From a virus: a stretch of DNA of 41,934 bases. The stretch spans positions 1 to 41,934 of IMG/VR virus record IMGVR_UViG_3300036466_000070; one strand, 5' to 3'. Of this stretch, positions 17,873 to 26,136 are shown piece after piece; position 1 is the stretch's first letter; every line of letters begins with the position of its first letter. The translations under genes were made by a program, and so were the position numbers. The notes under the pieces were generated by a model. The model did not search any database and had not been told where the DNA came from. It saw only the letters and a program-made list of their open reading frames with translations.

Positions 17873-19411
17873 TCACTGTCCTCCAGATTGTTTGGCTACT
17901 TCAGGTGCAGTCTTGACAGCGACCTCTTGTTCAAGAGCGGCCTGCTGCTGCTGCTGCTGCTGTTGAGCAAGCTGCTGCATCTCCTCTGGCGTGTTGAATG
18001 CCATAGACTGATCAAGGCTATTGTTCGCCGCAATGTGTTTAAGGATTCTGCCTTCGTTCAAATACTGTTTCGTCTCTGGGCTCAGCCCATCCAAGAACGA
18101 TGCGTCCTGTACGAACATCCTCCAAGACTCCAGATCACCTGAACGAGACAGTGCGTCCAATCCTGTGATGATAATCGGCTCTATCTCGTTACCCTTAATC
18201 TCAAGTCCAATGCGCTGCATGAGACGATTAGCGATAGGCATCTGTAGTGTCTGCGCCAGCCGTGTATACACACCGCCGAGGGCAGTCTCAAGATCACGGG
18301 CAATAAGCCTGATCTCTTCTGCGGTGACGCGCTCTGCATCTCGAACCTGTTCAGTGTCCATCAGGAAGGCACGGGCAAGCCGGCGCTCTTTCTTGTCGAT
18401 ATACTGCTGTAGTCCAGCTACGTCCCTGAGCTTGTCGAAGGACAACATAGCAACGTCTTCTTCTCGACCGCTGCACCATTGACCGTTCGGTGTACTGTTC
18501 AGCTCGTTGACATCAGTAACGCCGCCCGGGTTAACAAGCCCTTTGATCTGGGACATGATGCCCATTAGCTCATTGATGGCCTGTTCAGCTACAGACATGG
18601 AGTGGAAGTCTCCAGCGTAGTCCTCGACTAGACCTCGGCCATAGTCCTCGCCACGGACGAGCTTCCACGTAACAGAGATGAAGGGCAGGTTCTTGGTGGT
18701 GTATACACCTTCCTTCTCGCTGACTTGAATCTCGTCTACGTGCTGTGTCAGGATGTACTTCTTACGGTTTCCATCCCAGCGGACGTAAGTGTAGAGGTTA
18801 ACCTCATCTGTGTCCTTGGTGTACGGCTTCTTAGCCCGGAGCTGATCCTTAACTTTATCCGGCAAGAACTCAACCTGTTTCTTGTCACAGGTAATGAGCT
18901 TGATCAGCCATCCCGCAAGGTTACGCTTGACTACATAGTTCCTCAGTGAGTAAACTTGTAGCTTGTCGTCGTCTTCGCTTTCTGGTACATACAGGAGAGA
19001 GTCGCCAACAATGATCAGATGCTTTAGCAGTTCAGTCAGTGGATCACGTGCTCCCATACGGCTTAGCTCTTTTACAGACTCTTTCTCCGCATTCTGAAGT
19101 GCAGTGTCCAACTCCGCAGCCGGAACCCCAGCCGCTTCGATCTCCTGACGAATCTCTCTACTTGCATCCAGTCTGAAGAACGGACGGCTTGCACTGAACA
19201 GGCCCATCATAAGTTTGTTGCTCAGATGGTTCACGGCTTGTGCGCCGAAGGATTGGTAATCCTGTTGAATCTCTTCGCTGGCGTCGGTGCCTTCGAGCGG
19301 GAAGGCTGTCGGTATTGTCCAGCCTGCATAGCGTTCGATACGATGCTCGATTGCGCTACGCTTCCCTTCTAGCTCGTGGTACATCGACTGTACTGTTTGT
19401 GTAGGGTCCAT
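17873..19411 (-). CDS. Portal (head-tail connector) protein
   Basis: The 512-aa product corresponds to T7 gp8 (536 aa), the dodecameric ring through which DNA is packaged and ejected. The N-terminal segment with RIERYAGWTIPTAFP and the QAVNHLSNKLMMGLFSASRP motif are characteristic of podovirus connectors. Near the C-terminus a Gln-rich stretch (QQLAQQQQQQQQAALEQE) is encoded by an uninterrupted triplet run. A GAGGAG site precedes ATG 19411. Confidence 0.95.
   Translation of the reverse strand: MDPTQTVQSMYHELEGKRSAIEHRIERYAGWTIPTAFPLEGTDASEEIQQDYQSFGAQAVNHLSNKLMMGLFSASRPFFRLDASREIRQEIEAAGVPAAELDTALQNAEKESVKELSRMGARDPLTELLKHLIIVGDSLLYVPESEDDDKLQVYSLRNYVVKRNLAGWLIKLITCDKKQVEFLPDKVKDQLRAKKPYTKDTDEVNLYTYVRWDGNRKKYILTQHVDEIQVSEKEGVYTTKNLPFISVTWKLVRGEDYGRGLVEDYAGDFHSMSVAEQAINELMGIMSQIKGLVNPGGVTDVNELNSTPNGQWCSGREEDVAMLSFDKLRDVAGLQQYIDKKERRLARAFLMDTEQVRDAERVTAEEIRLIARDLETALGGVYTRLAQTLQMPIANRLMQRIGLEIKGNEIEPIIITGLDALSRSGDLESWRMFVQDASFLDGLSPETKQYLNEGRILKHIAANNSLDQSMAFNTPEEMQQLAQQQQQQQQAALEQEVAVKTAPEVAKQSGGQ
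17942..17962. repeat. Seven-unit CTG/CAG triplet run in the portal gene
   Basis: Seven consecutive CTG units on the plus strand, reading as CAG (Gln) codons in the portal gene, followed by further Gln codons. The run is a simple repeat likely to vary in length by replication slippage without breaking the frame. It falls in the flexible C-terminal end of the protein. Confidence 0.9.
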
Positions 19412-19423
19412 TGACTGCTCCTC

Positions 19424-19759
19424 TTATCGAAGGCCGCCCAAGGGAACCCGAAGTTTGCGTGAGCCCTTTGCGGAGCCTGTGGTACGGCGGCGTCCCTCGG
19501 TAGCACCAATGTCTACGTTAGGTGAACCCTTGGCCACTACGCCCGGAGTAGCACCTGATACTGGCTGCTCTGGAATGTTTACGTCCGGCATATCTGGTAG
19601 TACTGCGCGCTTAACTGCGCTTGCCGAATTCTCCAGCATGTCTGAGAAACCTACACTGCCTACAGAAATGATATCACCTAAGTCGCCCTTGAGTGCGCCC
19701 TTGACCTTACCTGCTGCGGATTTGAACCCCTTCTTTACTGACTTAACTACTGAACTCAT
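19424..19759 (-). CDS. Tail/adsorption protein, T7 gp7.3-like
   Basis: The 111-aa product has a Lys-rich N-terminal helix (VVKSVKKGFKSAAGKVKGALK), a low-complexity centre, and a basic C-terminus ending RRRTTGSAKGSRKLRVPLGG. T7 gp7.3 (99 aa) has the same composition and the same place just before the portal gene; it is a virion protein needed for particle infectivity. Similarity is in composition, length and position rather than a clear motif, so the assignment is moderate. An AGGTGA site precedes the ATG. Confidence 0.65.
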   Translation of the reverse strand: MSSVVKSVKKGFKSAAGKVKGALKGDLGDIISVGSVGFSDMLENSASAVKRAVLPDMPDVNIPEQPVSGATPGVVAKGSPNVDIGATEGRRRTTGSAKGSRKLRVPLGGLR

Positions 19760-19763
19760 AATG

Positions 19764-20180
19764 TCACCTTACCCAGTTTGAGAGGGGGAACTCATAGGTA
19801 GTCCAGCCCCTGCTTGTGTGTTCCTTGATCTGTTCCTCTGCAAGCTGCATCCGGAGGAATCTACACCACCGCATGTCTCTGCGACTGGTAGTATCAAACC
19901 CTGTGTAAAGCCTGTCAGCGCCGGAGTGAGCAAATGCCTCTGCACAGAACAGCACAACCAGAGTATAAAAATCTTTCGCGTCTTCGATCTGGCTGTTGTT
20001 GACTATCAAGCCAATCTCACCAGACCTAGCGCACATCCCAACGGCCACAGGAGCACCTGATTCAGAACGAAAGGTCCGTAAGTAAATATCTGGATCGTCC
20101 TCGTAAGCATTCTTCAAGTGCTCCTCCGTCGAAGGCTCTACTTCGTCTATGTCTCCATAACGAAAATCAGTTAAGTACAT
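19764..20180 (-). CDS. Hypothetical protein, 138 aa, possible GNAT-fold virion protein (gp13-like)
   Basis: The product starts MYLTDFRYGDIDEVEPSTEEH and contains a central pattern of strand, helix and strand (PVAVGMCARSGEIGLIV, FYTLVVLFCAEAFAHS, LYTGFDTTSRRDMRWCRFL) that recalls a degenerate GNAT acetyltransferase fold. T7 gp13, a 138-aa protein needed for core assembly, has similar size and layout, but here the gene lies before the portal. I consider this a plausible but unproven counterpart. The ATG at 20180 has a GGAAGG site and overlaps the upstream gene by 14 bases. Confidence 0.65.
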   Translation of the reverse strand: MYLTDFRYGDIDEVEPSTEEHLKNAYEDDPDIYLRTFRSESGAPVAVGMCARSGEIGLIVNNSQIEDAKDFYTLVVLFCAEAFAHSGADRLYTGFDTTSRRDMRWCRFLRMQLAEEQIKEHTSRGWTTYEFPLSNWVR

Positions 20181-20526
20181 GAGCCTTCCTTCCCTCTTTA
20201 CTCAGTCTATTCTCGATATTGTCTACTACACTCTGCTGTCCAGCATTGAAAGCTAACTCTGCTTCTGTAGTATCCTTATTCCATCTCTTCTGAGGGAATA
20301 TCTTTCTTAGTTCTTCTAAGTGCTCTCTTGAATATACCATATAGGTAGGTACTACTATCTCTCCCTCTCCTTTGTCTAGTTCTTCACTGTCGCGTATATC
20401 AACGTCGATAAATGTTTTTGAGGTTGCAGATTCTTGATCTTCTGAGAGTACAGTTTTTCGTACATGAGTTAATCCAAGAGCGAATGCGAGAAGCAGACCG
20501 AGTAAATTACGGATTCTATTTTTCAT
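20167..20526 (-). CDS. Hypothetical membrane-anchored protein, first gene of the late operon
   Basis: The 119-aa product begins with a basic N-terminus and a single hydrophobic segment (RNLLGLLLAFALGLTHV), likely a membrane anchor or uncleaved signal, followed by an acidic linker and a helical C-terminus (AELAFNAGQQSVVDNIENRL). I do not recognise the family. It is the first gene after the late phage promoter: the predicted transcript starts at 20536, giving a leader of only ten bases in which GGAGAA is both the initial transcribed sequence and the ribosome site. The region is A+T richer than its neighbours. Confidence 0.65.
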   Translation of the reverse strand: MKNRIRNLLGLLLAFALGLTHVRKTVLSEDQESATSKTFIDVDIRDSEELDKGEGEIVVPTYMVYSREHLEELRKIFPQKRWNKDTTEAELAFNAGQQSVVDNIENRLSKEGRKAHVLN

Positions 20527-20530
20527 TGGG

Positions 20531-20553
20531 TTCTCCTACAGTGAGGGGTAATA
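20531..20553 (-). promoter_or_regulatory. Phage RNA polymerase promoter driving the late structural operon
   Basis: The minus strand carries TACCCCTCACTGTAGGAGAA, with the predicted start G at 20536. The core matches two other intergenic sites in this window and resembles T7/T3 promoters (CCTCACTaaAGGGAGA in T3, CTCACTATAGGGAGA in T7). It lies between the RNA polymerase gene and the first late gene, as expected for a promoter used by the newly made polymerase. Confidence 0.85.
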
Positions 20554-20568
20554 CAGAATAGCTCTGCA

Positions 20569-22995
20569 CTACCCGAAGAAGTATTCAGAATCAAGCACTT
20601 GCTCAATGTCCATGTCGCCAAGCTCAGGCGGTGCAGGTAGCTCTGTCTCAATACCTTCCTGAATCTCTCGGCGGAACTTGTCGAGGAGATCAGAGTCTCG
20701 ATACATACGAACAAACGCTACCCGGATTGCACGGTGCAGCTCAGGGATGTCGCAGGCATGGCATCCGAAGTCATCGTGAATCATCTGGAAGCTGTTGATA
20801 CCCTCTGTCTCAAGTACTGTCTTGACGAGGTGACTGGCATCTAGGCTGTGAATGTAGTTCGGAGCTGATCCATTCTTCATGGCGCTAACGTCGATCTTGT
20901 CAGTGTATTCCCGGATGCTGTACTGGATACGGGACCCAGACAATGCCGTGTCAATACGTTTGACCGTAGAGCGTACGTCCTCCTGATGCACAAGGAAGCC
21001 TGTAGGTGTCCGCCAGATAAGCGGGCTACCTTCCTTTGCTGCAATGCTTGCTACTTGCTGCAGCCAGTCCATACCTTCCCGGGCTGCCTTGACTACCTTG
21101 CCAATGGAATCCCAGACAACATCGTTCAGGAGGTTCTTGGCGCGGTTGTACTCGCTGAACTCCGGATAGTGCTGCCCGTGCTTCTTACGGAGCCACTGGC
21201 TGATGTAGCCACCTGAGCTGTGCTTGGTCAGCCCATACGGCAGCGTCATTACAGAACGCTTGGTTGTACTCCGGTCGATTCCGAGACGTAGTAGTTTATG
21301 CCCATCCTGAGCATGATCGCTGTCCAGAGAATTAAGTCCAGAGATCGACACTCTGGCGACTTCTCCGTAGATGTCTCGCGGAGAATCCGATGGGAGTACG
21401 TTCGTAGCCAAGCCGCCAACGGAGTCTCTGAGAAGGGCTGAGAAGTTCTGCAGGCCGTTGCAGCTTCCATCAAGACCCACTGGGGAATGTGAAACGAAGT
21501 CCTCTCCGTGCTCATGCCATCCTGCGTAATCAAAACAAAAGGCAAGGAATTGTAAGGGCTTATCGGCCTCTCCAATAAACCGAGCTGTCTCGACACTGCA
21601 TGGGTCCCTGTCCGCCGCGAGGATTCTGTCTCGTAGCTCATCGTCAATGAACTGAACTCGTTCGTCATAGGTAGCCTTATCGAACCCGTAGAGGTTAGCC
21701 CCGTTGACTCTAAGCCAGTAAGCGCCATCTGCACCAAGTCGCTTGCCCTCGGAGAATCGCAGAAGTCCCTTAGAATAGTCTGCTCCCTGCGGAGATAGTC
21801 CGGACGTGACTGGATATATTCGTCCACGGAAGTCGCAAGTGTAGACAAAGTAGAAATTATCATAGGGCCTGTACTCCTCGACCATTGAATATATTCGCCA
21901 CATGCTTAGTGCTGTACCGAACCGCTTACGTTCTTCGCTGTGCAGTGCAGCAGTCTCCCGCTTCCAGCCTATCCAAGCGTCCCGCTGCTCTTCAGTGAAG
22001 TCCGCTTTGTCGATGCCAGCAACCGGGCTCGGCGGGAACTCGTAAGGCTGCGTGCTAGGCAGGCCGATGAGTTGAGTTACGCCAGACTCGATAGCCCACT
22101 GAAGGAAGTGGGCAGTGCGGGGATTGATCTGCCATGCGGTACGCTGGAGCTTGTTAACACAGGCCATGTGCTCACTGAGGTCACTGTGCTGCAGCTTGTT
22201 GCGATAGCGGCTGCGGACAAACGGGAACTTGCTCTGCATCTCTGGGCTGTAGAAACCACCGTGGTCCATGCTCTCCCAGTCTTTAGGAGGAACGATGCAC
22301 GGGCCGCCGAGTGGTCGCAGGAACTGCTGGTACTTGTTGAACCGCTGCATCCAGTCCGTGCTGTCATCAGACAATACGAACCGTGTAGGCTGCCTAGAGC
22401 CTCGTGGTGGCTTTTTTACCTCGAACATAGGCGTAGTGTCGAGTATAACTCTAACCACGTTCTCGCCGACCTTAGCGCGTTCTATGGCCGTCCAGTCATT
22501 CCACTCAACATTGAACTCTCGCATCTTGTTGGTGAGTACCCGGTGCATATGCCGGTAGTTCGTGGTGCCTTTGGTCTTGAAGTCGTTGATCACTGTATCA
22601 TAGTAATCAGGGTGCTCTTCCTTGAACTTCTTGAACTTGATGTCGTCCTCGATGCGTTGTCCGGTCTTAACGAAGCAGTCCTGTACCCCGCGCTCCCCCT
22701 CGAACACATTGTTGAACAGCTCGTTCAAGGCTACGCTGACGGAGTACATCGGATCGACCCGGGCAATCAGTGCTAGGTACTTGCTTGGCCGCCCCCGGGT
22801 TGTGGTGTTGGATACGATTGTGTCTTCGAGTACCGATACGCAATCATCAAAGAACATCTTGAATAGCTTCCGGGCTGGCTCTGTCTCTGAACCGCGACCG
22901 GCTTCTGAGGCAGACTTCATCATTGCATGATACCGCTCTGCCGTCTTCTGTAGCATCTGCTCTTCCAGAGCTAGTTGCAGTTCAATCGTTGCCAT
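20569..22995 (-). CDS. Single-subunit DNA-directed RNA polymerase (T7-like)
   Basis: The 808-aa product transcribes phage genes from the CCTCACTGTAG-type promoters. T7 RNA polymerase is 883 aa; the shortening is mostly N-terminal. Motif A is GLDGSCNGLQNFSALL with catalytic Asp509. Motif B is RSTTKRSVMTLPYG with Lys579 and Tyr587, spaced as T7 Lys631 and Tyr639. Motif C is MIHDDFG with His740-Asp741. CDFRGRIYP is also conserved, and the C-terminus ends YFFG, near the FAFA foot of T7. Residues about 680-705 should hold the promoter specificity loop. Its location next to the structural genes is the phiKMV-type arrangement. An AAGGGG site precedes the ATG. Confidence 0.98.
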   Translation of the reverse strand: MATIELQLALEEQMLQKTAERYHAMMKSASEAGRGSETEPARKLFKMFFDDCVSVLEDTIVSNTTTRGRPSKYLALIARVDPMYSVSVALNELFNNVFEGERGVQDCFVKTGQRIEDDIKFKKFKEEHPDYYDTVINDFKTKGTTNYRHMHRVLTNKMREFNVEWNDWTAIERAKVGENVVRVILDTTPMFEVKKPPRGSRQPTRFVLSDDSTDWMQRFNKYQQFLRPLGGPCIVPPKDWESMDHGGFYSPEMQSKFPFVRSRYRNKLQHSDLSEHMACVNKLQRTAWQINPRTAHFLQWAIESGVTQLIGLPSTQPYEFPPSPVAGIDKADFTEEQRDAWIGWKRETAALHSEERKRFGTALSMWRIYSMVEEYRPYDNFYFVYTCDFRGRIYPVTSGLSPQGADYSKGLLRFSEGKRLGADGAYWLRVNGANLYGFDKATYDERVQFIDDELRDRILAADRDPCSVETARFIGEADKPLQFLAFCFDYAGWHEHGEDFVSHSPVGLDGSCNGLQNFSALLRDSVGGLATNVLPSDSPRDIYGEVARVSISGLNSLDSDHAQDGHKLLRLGIDRSTTKRSVMTLPYGLTKHSSGGYISQWLRKKHGQHYPEFSEYNRAKNLLNDVVWDSIGKVVKAAREGMDWLQQVASIAAKEGSPLIWRTPTGFLVHQEDVRSTVKRIDTALSGSRIQYSIREYTDKIDVSAMKNGSAPNYIHSLDASHLVKTVLETEGINSFQMIHDDFGCHACDIPELHRAIRVAFVRMYRDSDLLDKFRREIQEGIETELPAPPELGDMDIEQVLDSEYFFG

Positions 22996-22997
22996 TG

Positions 22998-23129
22998 TTA
23001 CCCCTTGATGATTTCTAGTGCCTGCTCTACGATCTTTCTCTGCTCTGGCTTCAGCTCATGCAGACTCGCCTTGCCCTCCGCAATTAGGAGGGCTATTGTC
23101 ATCTCTCTTACTGTGAATGCGGACTGCAT
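22998..23129 (-). CDS. Small protein, 43 aa, upstream of RNA polymerase
   Basis: ATG 23129 follows a GAGG site, and the 43-codon frame ends three bases before the RNA polymerase start, leaving no gap. The product reads MQSAFTVREMTIALLIAEGK then a helical, mixed-charge C-terminus ending EQALEIIKG. It fills what would otherwise be a 130-base gap in a dense operon. No function can be assigned; it could also act mainly as a coupling leader for the polymerase. Confidence 0.65.
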   Translation of the reverse strand: MQSAFTVREMTIALLIAEGKASLHELKPEQRKIVEQALEIIKG

Positions 23130-23137
23130 TAAATTCC

Positions 23138-23710
23138 TCAATCTGTCAGTAGCTCCTGCAGGAATTGTACTGCCGGCAGCGGGTTGTCTTCTTCAAGATA
23201 GAAATCAAGCTCAGTGGCTGCGCTGCCATATATGTACCGCCGGGAATCTGTTCCGAAGTCGAATCCATTACGGAACAGACGCACCACATACACAGTATCT
23301 TGGCCGAACTTATCGACCACAGCATTCACCTCTTCAATGAAGCCTCCATCGGAGATCACATGATGGATGTACTTACCGTACCAAAGGTCGGCAGCAGCAC
23401 GGCCAAAGAAGTCAGAGCCTTTGTCTTTCTTCACCACCATCTCAGATGTGATCTGAAGCCAGCGTCGAACAGATAGGCCACCGATCCACGGCTGTTCTTT
23501 GAGGGCGCGGTCTTCGTTACGTTCTTTTACTTCGACCTCACTGATCTCCGGTCCGCCAAAGTCATCCGAGATTTCTGTAAGTAGCATGGCCGTCTGTAAG
23601 TACAGTTGCCCCTTGAACTCACCCCGGAGAACCGGGGCTACCTTACAGAGCATGTTGGCTATGGTGTCCTTACCACAGCCTGGAGGTCCATTCAGAATGA
23701 TTACCTTCAT
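23138..23710 (-). CDS. P-loop nucleotide kinase (dNMP kinase-like)
   Basis: The 190-aa product opens with a beta strand and a perfect P-loop, ILNGPPGCGKDT (Gly8-Thr16). The size and the Asp after the P-loop Lys suggest a nucleoside or deoxynucleoside monophosphate kinase feeding dNTP synthesis. A helical lid-like region (about 85-115, including GSDFFGRAAADLW) follows. I start at ATG 23710, two codons inside the longest frame, because GAGGTGACT precedes it. Substrate cannot be read from the sequence. Confidence 0.8.
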   Translation of the reverse strand: MKVIILNGPPGCGKDTIANMLCKVAPVLRGEFKGQLYLQTAMLLTEISDDFGGPEISEVEVKERNEDRALKEQPWIGGLSVRRWLQITSEMVVKKDKGSDFFGRAAADLWYGKYIHHVISDGGFIEEVNAVVDKFGQDTVYVVRLFRNGFDFGTDSRRYIYGSAATELDFYLEEDNPLPAVQFLQELLTD

Positions 23711-23717
23711 AGTCACC

Positions 23718-24728
23718 TCAGAGAGTCAGTGCGCCATTGAGCTTACCAGTATATCGACCGTGATTATCCATAGGCATAGGAATCAGCAGGGGGTGCGAGT
23801 CGATGATTGCGCTGCAGCCAATGATAGGCTTCTTCGGGAATAGCTTTCCGTATGCAAAAGCATAAGCCTTGCGGTCGATCAGGCAGCCAGATACCATAGC
23901 CCAGTACAGGGCAGAGGTGCTGCTGCGGTATCGGATATAGAAATCACCGTGCTCGTGTCCCTGCACAATGTTCGCACGTTCATGTGCTGCGTTGTTCAGG
24001 ATGTCGCCTGAGCTTTGGTGCTGATAGATCAACTTGTCACCATTAGGCAGGATCACTGGGATACGCTCGTGCCAGCTCCAGCCTTCGCCGCCGCCATCTG
24101 GGAACAGGATGTCCCGGTACGTCTTGATGTACTGAGTGGGGATGCCGTGCTTCAGGGCTCTGCGGTAGATAAGACTGCCGTGGTTACTGTGGCACACGTC
24201 CTGTACCGGGAACATCTTGGCAAGTGCCTGAATGAATTCCTTGGCCTTCTCCAGCTCTACGCCGGCAGAGTCTAGGTTAGGATCACTATCGTGGAATGAC
24301 ATAGCGTGTCCGTCTGTCTCGTCACCAAGGTTGATTACCCGGGTAGGTCGTAGCTTAGCCGCAACATCGGCAAGGAACCAGAGGGTATCTGGGTGCTGGT
24401 ACGGGGCATGCTGGTCTGGGATGTTCATGATACGGGAGTTGTCAGGAGTAGTATCGAAGAGCTTCTGGTCATCTTCAGGAGACGGGACCCGTAGCTCCAT
24501 CTCTTCCCTGATCTGCCGGTCGAGCACAGTTGTCCCTACATACGGCTCACCGTTCGCTCTACGAGTGTCTAAGTGACGTGCCCAGTACCGTACCAGTTCA
24601 CGGGAGATCGTCAAGCCACGGAGTTCTGAAAGCTGCTTAGCGGCAATCGTGTAGCTGCCTCCAGCCTCGATAATTGCCGACTGGATTTCTGAGTTCGTGA
24701 ATTGCTTGCGTAGTTTGCCTTGGCTCAT
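23718..24728 (-). CDS. Calcineurin-like metallophosphoesterase with N-terminal HTH
   Basis: The 336-aa protein has two parts. Residues about 1-55 look like a helix-turn-helix (TNSEIQSAIIEAGGSYTIAAK, then RELVRYWARHL). From about residue 98 all metallophosphoesterase motifs are present in order: DQH (105-107), NLGDETDGH (Asp136), SNHGS (Asn182-His183), YQHQS (His237) and GHEHGD (258-260). These bind two metal ions and hydrolyse phosphoesters. phiKMV-type phages carry phosphoesterases in this operon; whether DNA, RNA or nucleotide is cut is unknown, and the HTH suggests DNA targeting. It overlaps endonuclease VII by four bases. Confidence 0.85.
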   Translation of the reverse strand: MSQGKLRKQFTNSEIQSAIIEAGGSYTIAAKQLSELRGLTISRELVRYWARHLDTRRANGEPYVGTTVLDRQIREEMELRVPSPEDDQKLFDTTPDNSRIMNIPDQHAPYQHPDTLWFLADVAAKLRPTRVINLGDETDGHAMSFHDSDPNLDSAGVELEKAKEFIQALAKMFPVQDVCHSNHGSLIYRRALKHGIPTQYIKTYRDILFPDGGGEGWSWHERIPVILPNGDKLIYQHQSSGDILNNAAHERANIVQGHEHGDFYIRYRSSTSALYWAMVSGCLIDRKAYAFAYGKLFPKKPIIGCSAIIDSHPLLIPMPMDNHGRYTGKLNGALTL

Positions 24729-25105
24729 GTGTTCCCCTTCGCTTTTGCCCGGGCCAGCCGAGCCTTCTTGTTTCGTTCAAGCCGCTTCTCTTCATCCGTC
24801 TTATGCGACGGGTACAAGAAGGGCCTCGGATTCTCATGGTAGTACCGCCAGTATGCGGCCAGATTCTCCAGCCACTCGATCATGTTCTCGCCAGTGGCGG
24901 CCCGGATGGCGGCGGTCTTGACCTTGCCTTCCATACCATTACAATTTCGGCAGAGGGTGGCCCGGACTGAGCCGGAGCCGTGGCAGTGATCCAGTACTGC
25001 GCCCTTCTGCTTCAGGTTACCGTTGCACAGTGGACATCGCTGCCCCTGTTTAGCCGCCAGCTTGTCGCGGATAGCGGGAACCTCAGACTGTTTCAGTTTC
25101 TGCAT
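24725..25105 (-). CDS. Recombination endonuclease VII (junction-resolving)
   Basis: The 126-aa product has the zinc and active-site layout of endonuclease VII: CPLC (Cys24, Cys27), VLDHCHGSGSVR (Asp39-His40), and LCRNCNGMEG with the second Cys pair (Cys52, Cys55) and catalytic Asn56. These enzymes cleave Holliday junctions and branched DNA before packaging. A Lys/Arg-rich C-terminus follows. T7 uses an unrelated endonuclease I for this job; endonuclease VII is usual in phiKMV relatives. Confidence 0.93.
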   Translation of the reverse strand: MQKLKQSEVPAIRDKLAAKQGQRCPLCNGNLKQKGAVLDHCHGSGSVRATLCRNCNGMEGKVKTAAIRAATGENMIEWLENLAAYWRYYHENPRPFLYPSHKTDEEKRLERNKKARLARAKAKGNT

Positions 25106-25106
25106 A

Positions 25107-25349
25107 TCAGACCTCGCTGATTTCTTTCACGAACTGATTGAACTTGTCCTCGTTGAACTCTCGGCAGGCTTTGATCCAGCGGTCCTCTGAGGTCGCCGCG
25201 GCGTCCAGAGCAATGCTCGATTGGATACCCTGCTTGTTGATAGCCAGTACCCTGCTCCGGCTGGTGTTCAGCTCCAGAGACACCTTGCCGAGTTCAGTAT
25301 CTACAAAGGTAGACTTGATCTTGAGAAAGCTGTTCTTCATTTCAGGCAT
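25107..25349 (-). CDS. Hypothetical protein, 80 aa
   Basis: The product alternates strands and short helices (FLKIKSTFVDTELGKVSLEL, then a charged C-terminal helix). I do not recognise it. The ATG at 25349 shares its A with the TGA stop of the upstream gene, implying translational coupling; GGGGG lies just upstream. It lies inside the replication operon directly before endonuclease VII. Confidence 0.7.
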   Translation of the reverse strand: MPEMKNSFLKIKSTFVDTELGKVSLELNTSRSRVLAINKQGIQSSIALDAAATSEDRWIKACREFNEDKFNQFVKEISEV

Positions 25350-25579
25350 CAATATACCCCCGGGAATGCTTCTTTGATGTAGAGCTTAGCTTGCTGGCGG
25401 TTCAGGCCGAGGGCCTTCAGCACCTTGATAAGCTCCTGCTTGACGAAACCGTAGTCGTCGCCTTTTGAGAAGCTGGCGGCTGTAACTGTGACAGTCTCGC
25501 CTACTTCATTGTTGTGCGGGATAACGAACCGGGTGTCTTCTTGAAGAATCCGGTTCTTGTCCTTCTTGTACTTCGCCAT
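25349..25579 (-). CDS. Hypothetical protein, 76 aa
   Basis: I start at ATG 25579 (MAKYKKDKNRI), which overlaps the upstream stop as TAATG and has GGAG before it; the longer frame reads back into the previous gene. The product has a basic N-terminus, a strand-rich centre (TRFVIPHNNEVGETVTVTAA) and a C-terminal helical hairpin. No family is recognised. Confidence 0.7.
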   Translation of the reverse strand: MAKYKKDKNRILQEDTRFVIPHNNEVGETVTVTAASFSKGDDYGFVKQELIKVLKALGLNRQQAKLYIKEAFPGVY

Positions 25580-26136
25580 TAAATTACTCCATTGCCGTAG
25601 AATGATCCGGTCAGCTCTTCGTATCGGCGTTGACCGAGAGTGCTGTCCCATTTATCCTGCATGCGGTGCCGACGCTCCTCTACACGAGGATCGAACTTGA
25701 GCTGAATCAGACCTTGATTGAGGTCAGTCTTACCAGCATACACGGGGCCTATTCCGGGCTCCCAGTAGAACTGGTTGATGTTGAAATCAAAGCCGTCAAT
25801 CAGGCCGTCGAGTGTCTCCATGAAGATTATGTCTAACCCCGGGCAGCGAAGCACGGCGAGGCGATGTCTGTCGTCCTCTGTACCGTACATGTTGAACTCT
25901 TCATAGGGTATACCCATGTCATCAAGACGCTGCTCGATGTCATCCATGTTTCCTCTGCCGATTCCGTCTGCTGGCGGGACCCACTCTACCCAGCAGTCAA
26001 TGTCCTTCGGAGTGATTCCAAAGAAGGTATCCCGGGCGTATCCGCCAGCAATATGCCAACGATGTCCTGCTAGTACCTTCTCGGCATCTTCAAGTTTGCA
26101 GCCGGGATGTGCTTCCAACAGTGAATTAAAGATCAT
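25579..26136 (-). CDS. Nucleotidyltransferase-fold protein (CCA-adding-enzyme-like motif)
   Basis: The 185-aa product shows the signature of the class II poly(A) polymerase/CCA-adding nucleotidyltransferase head: WHIAGGYARDTFFG then PKDIDCWV, i.e. GG (31-32), RD (35-36) and the metal-binding DxD (Asp45, Asp47). A third carboxylate may be Asp103 or nearby. The C-terminal helical RNA-binding domains of true CCA-adding enzymes are absent, since the protein is less than half their length. It overlaps exonuclease by four bases. Target is unknown: tRNA, another RNA or a small molecule are all possible. Confidence 0.75.
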   Translation of the reverse strand: MIFNSLLEAHPGCKLEDAEKVLAGHRWHIAGGYARDTFFGITPKDIDCWVEWVPPADGIGRGNMDDIEQRLDDMGIPYEEFNMYGTEDDRHRLAVLRCPGLDIIFMETLDGLIDGFDFNINQFYWEPGIGPVYAGKTDLNQGLIQLKFDPRVEERRHRMQDKWDSTLGQRRYEELTGSFYGNGVI

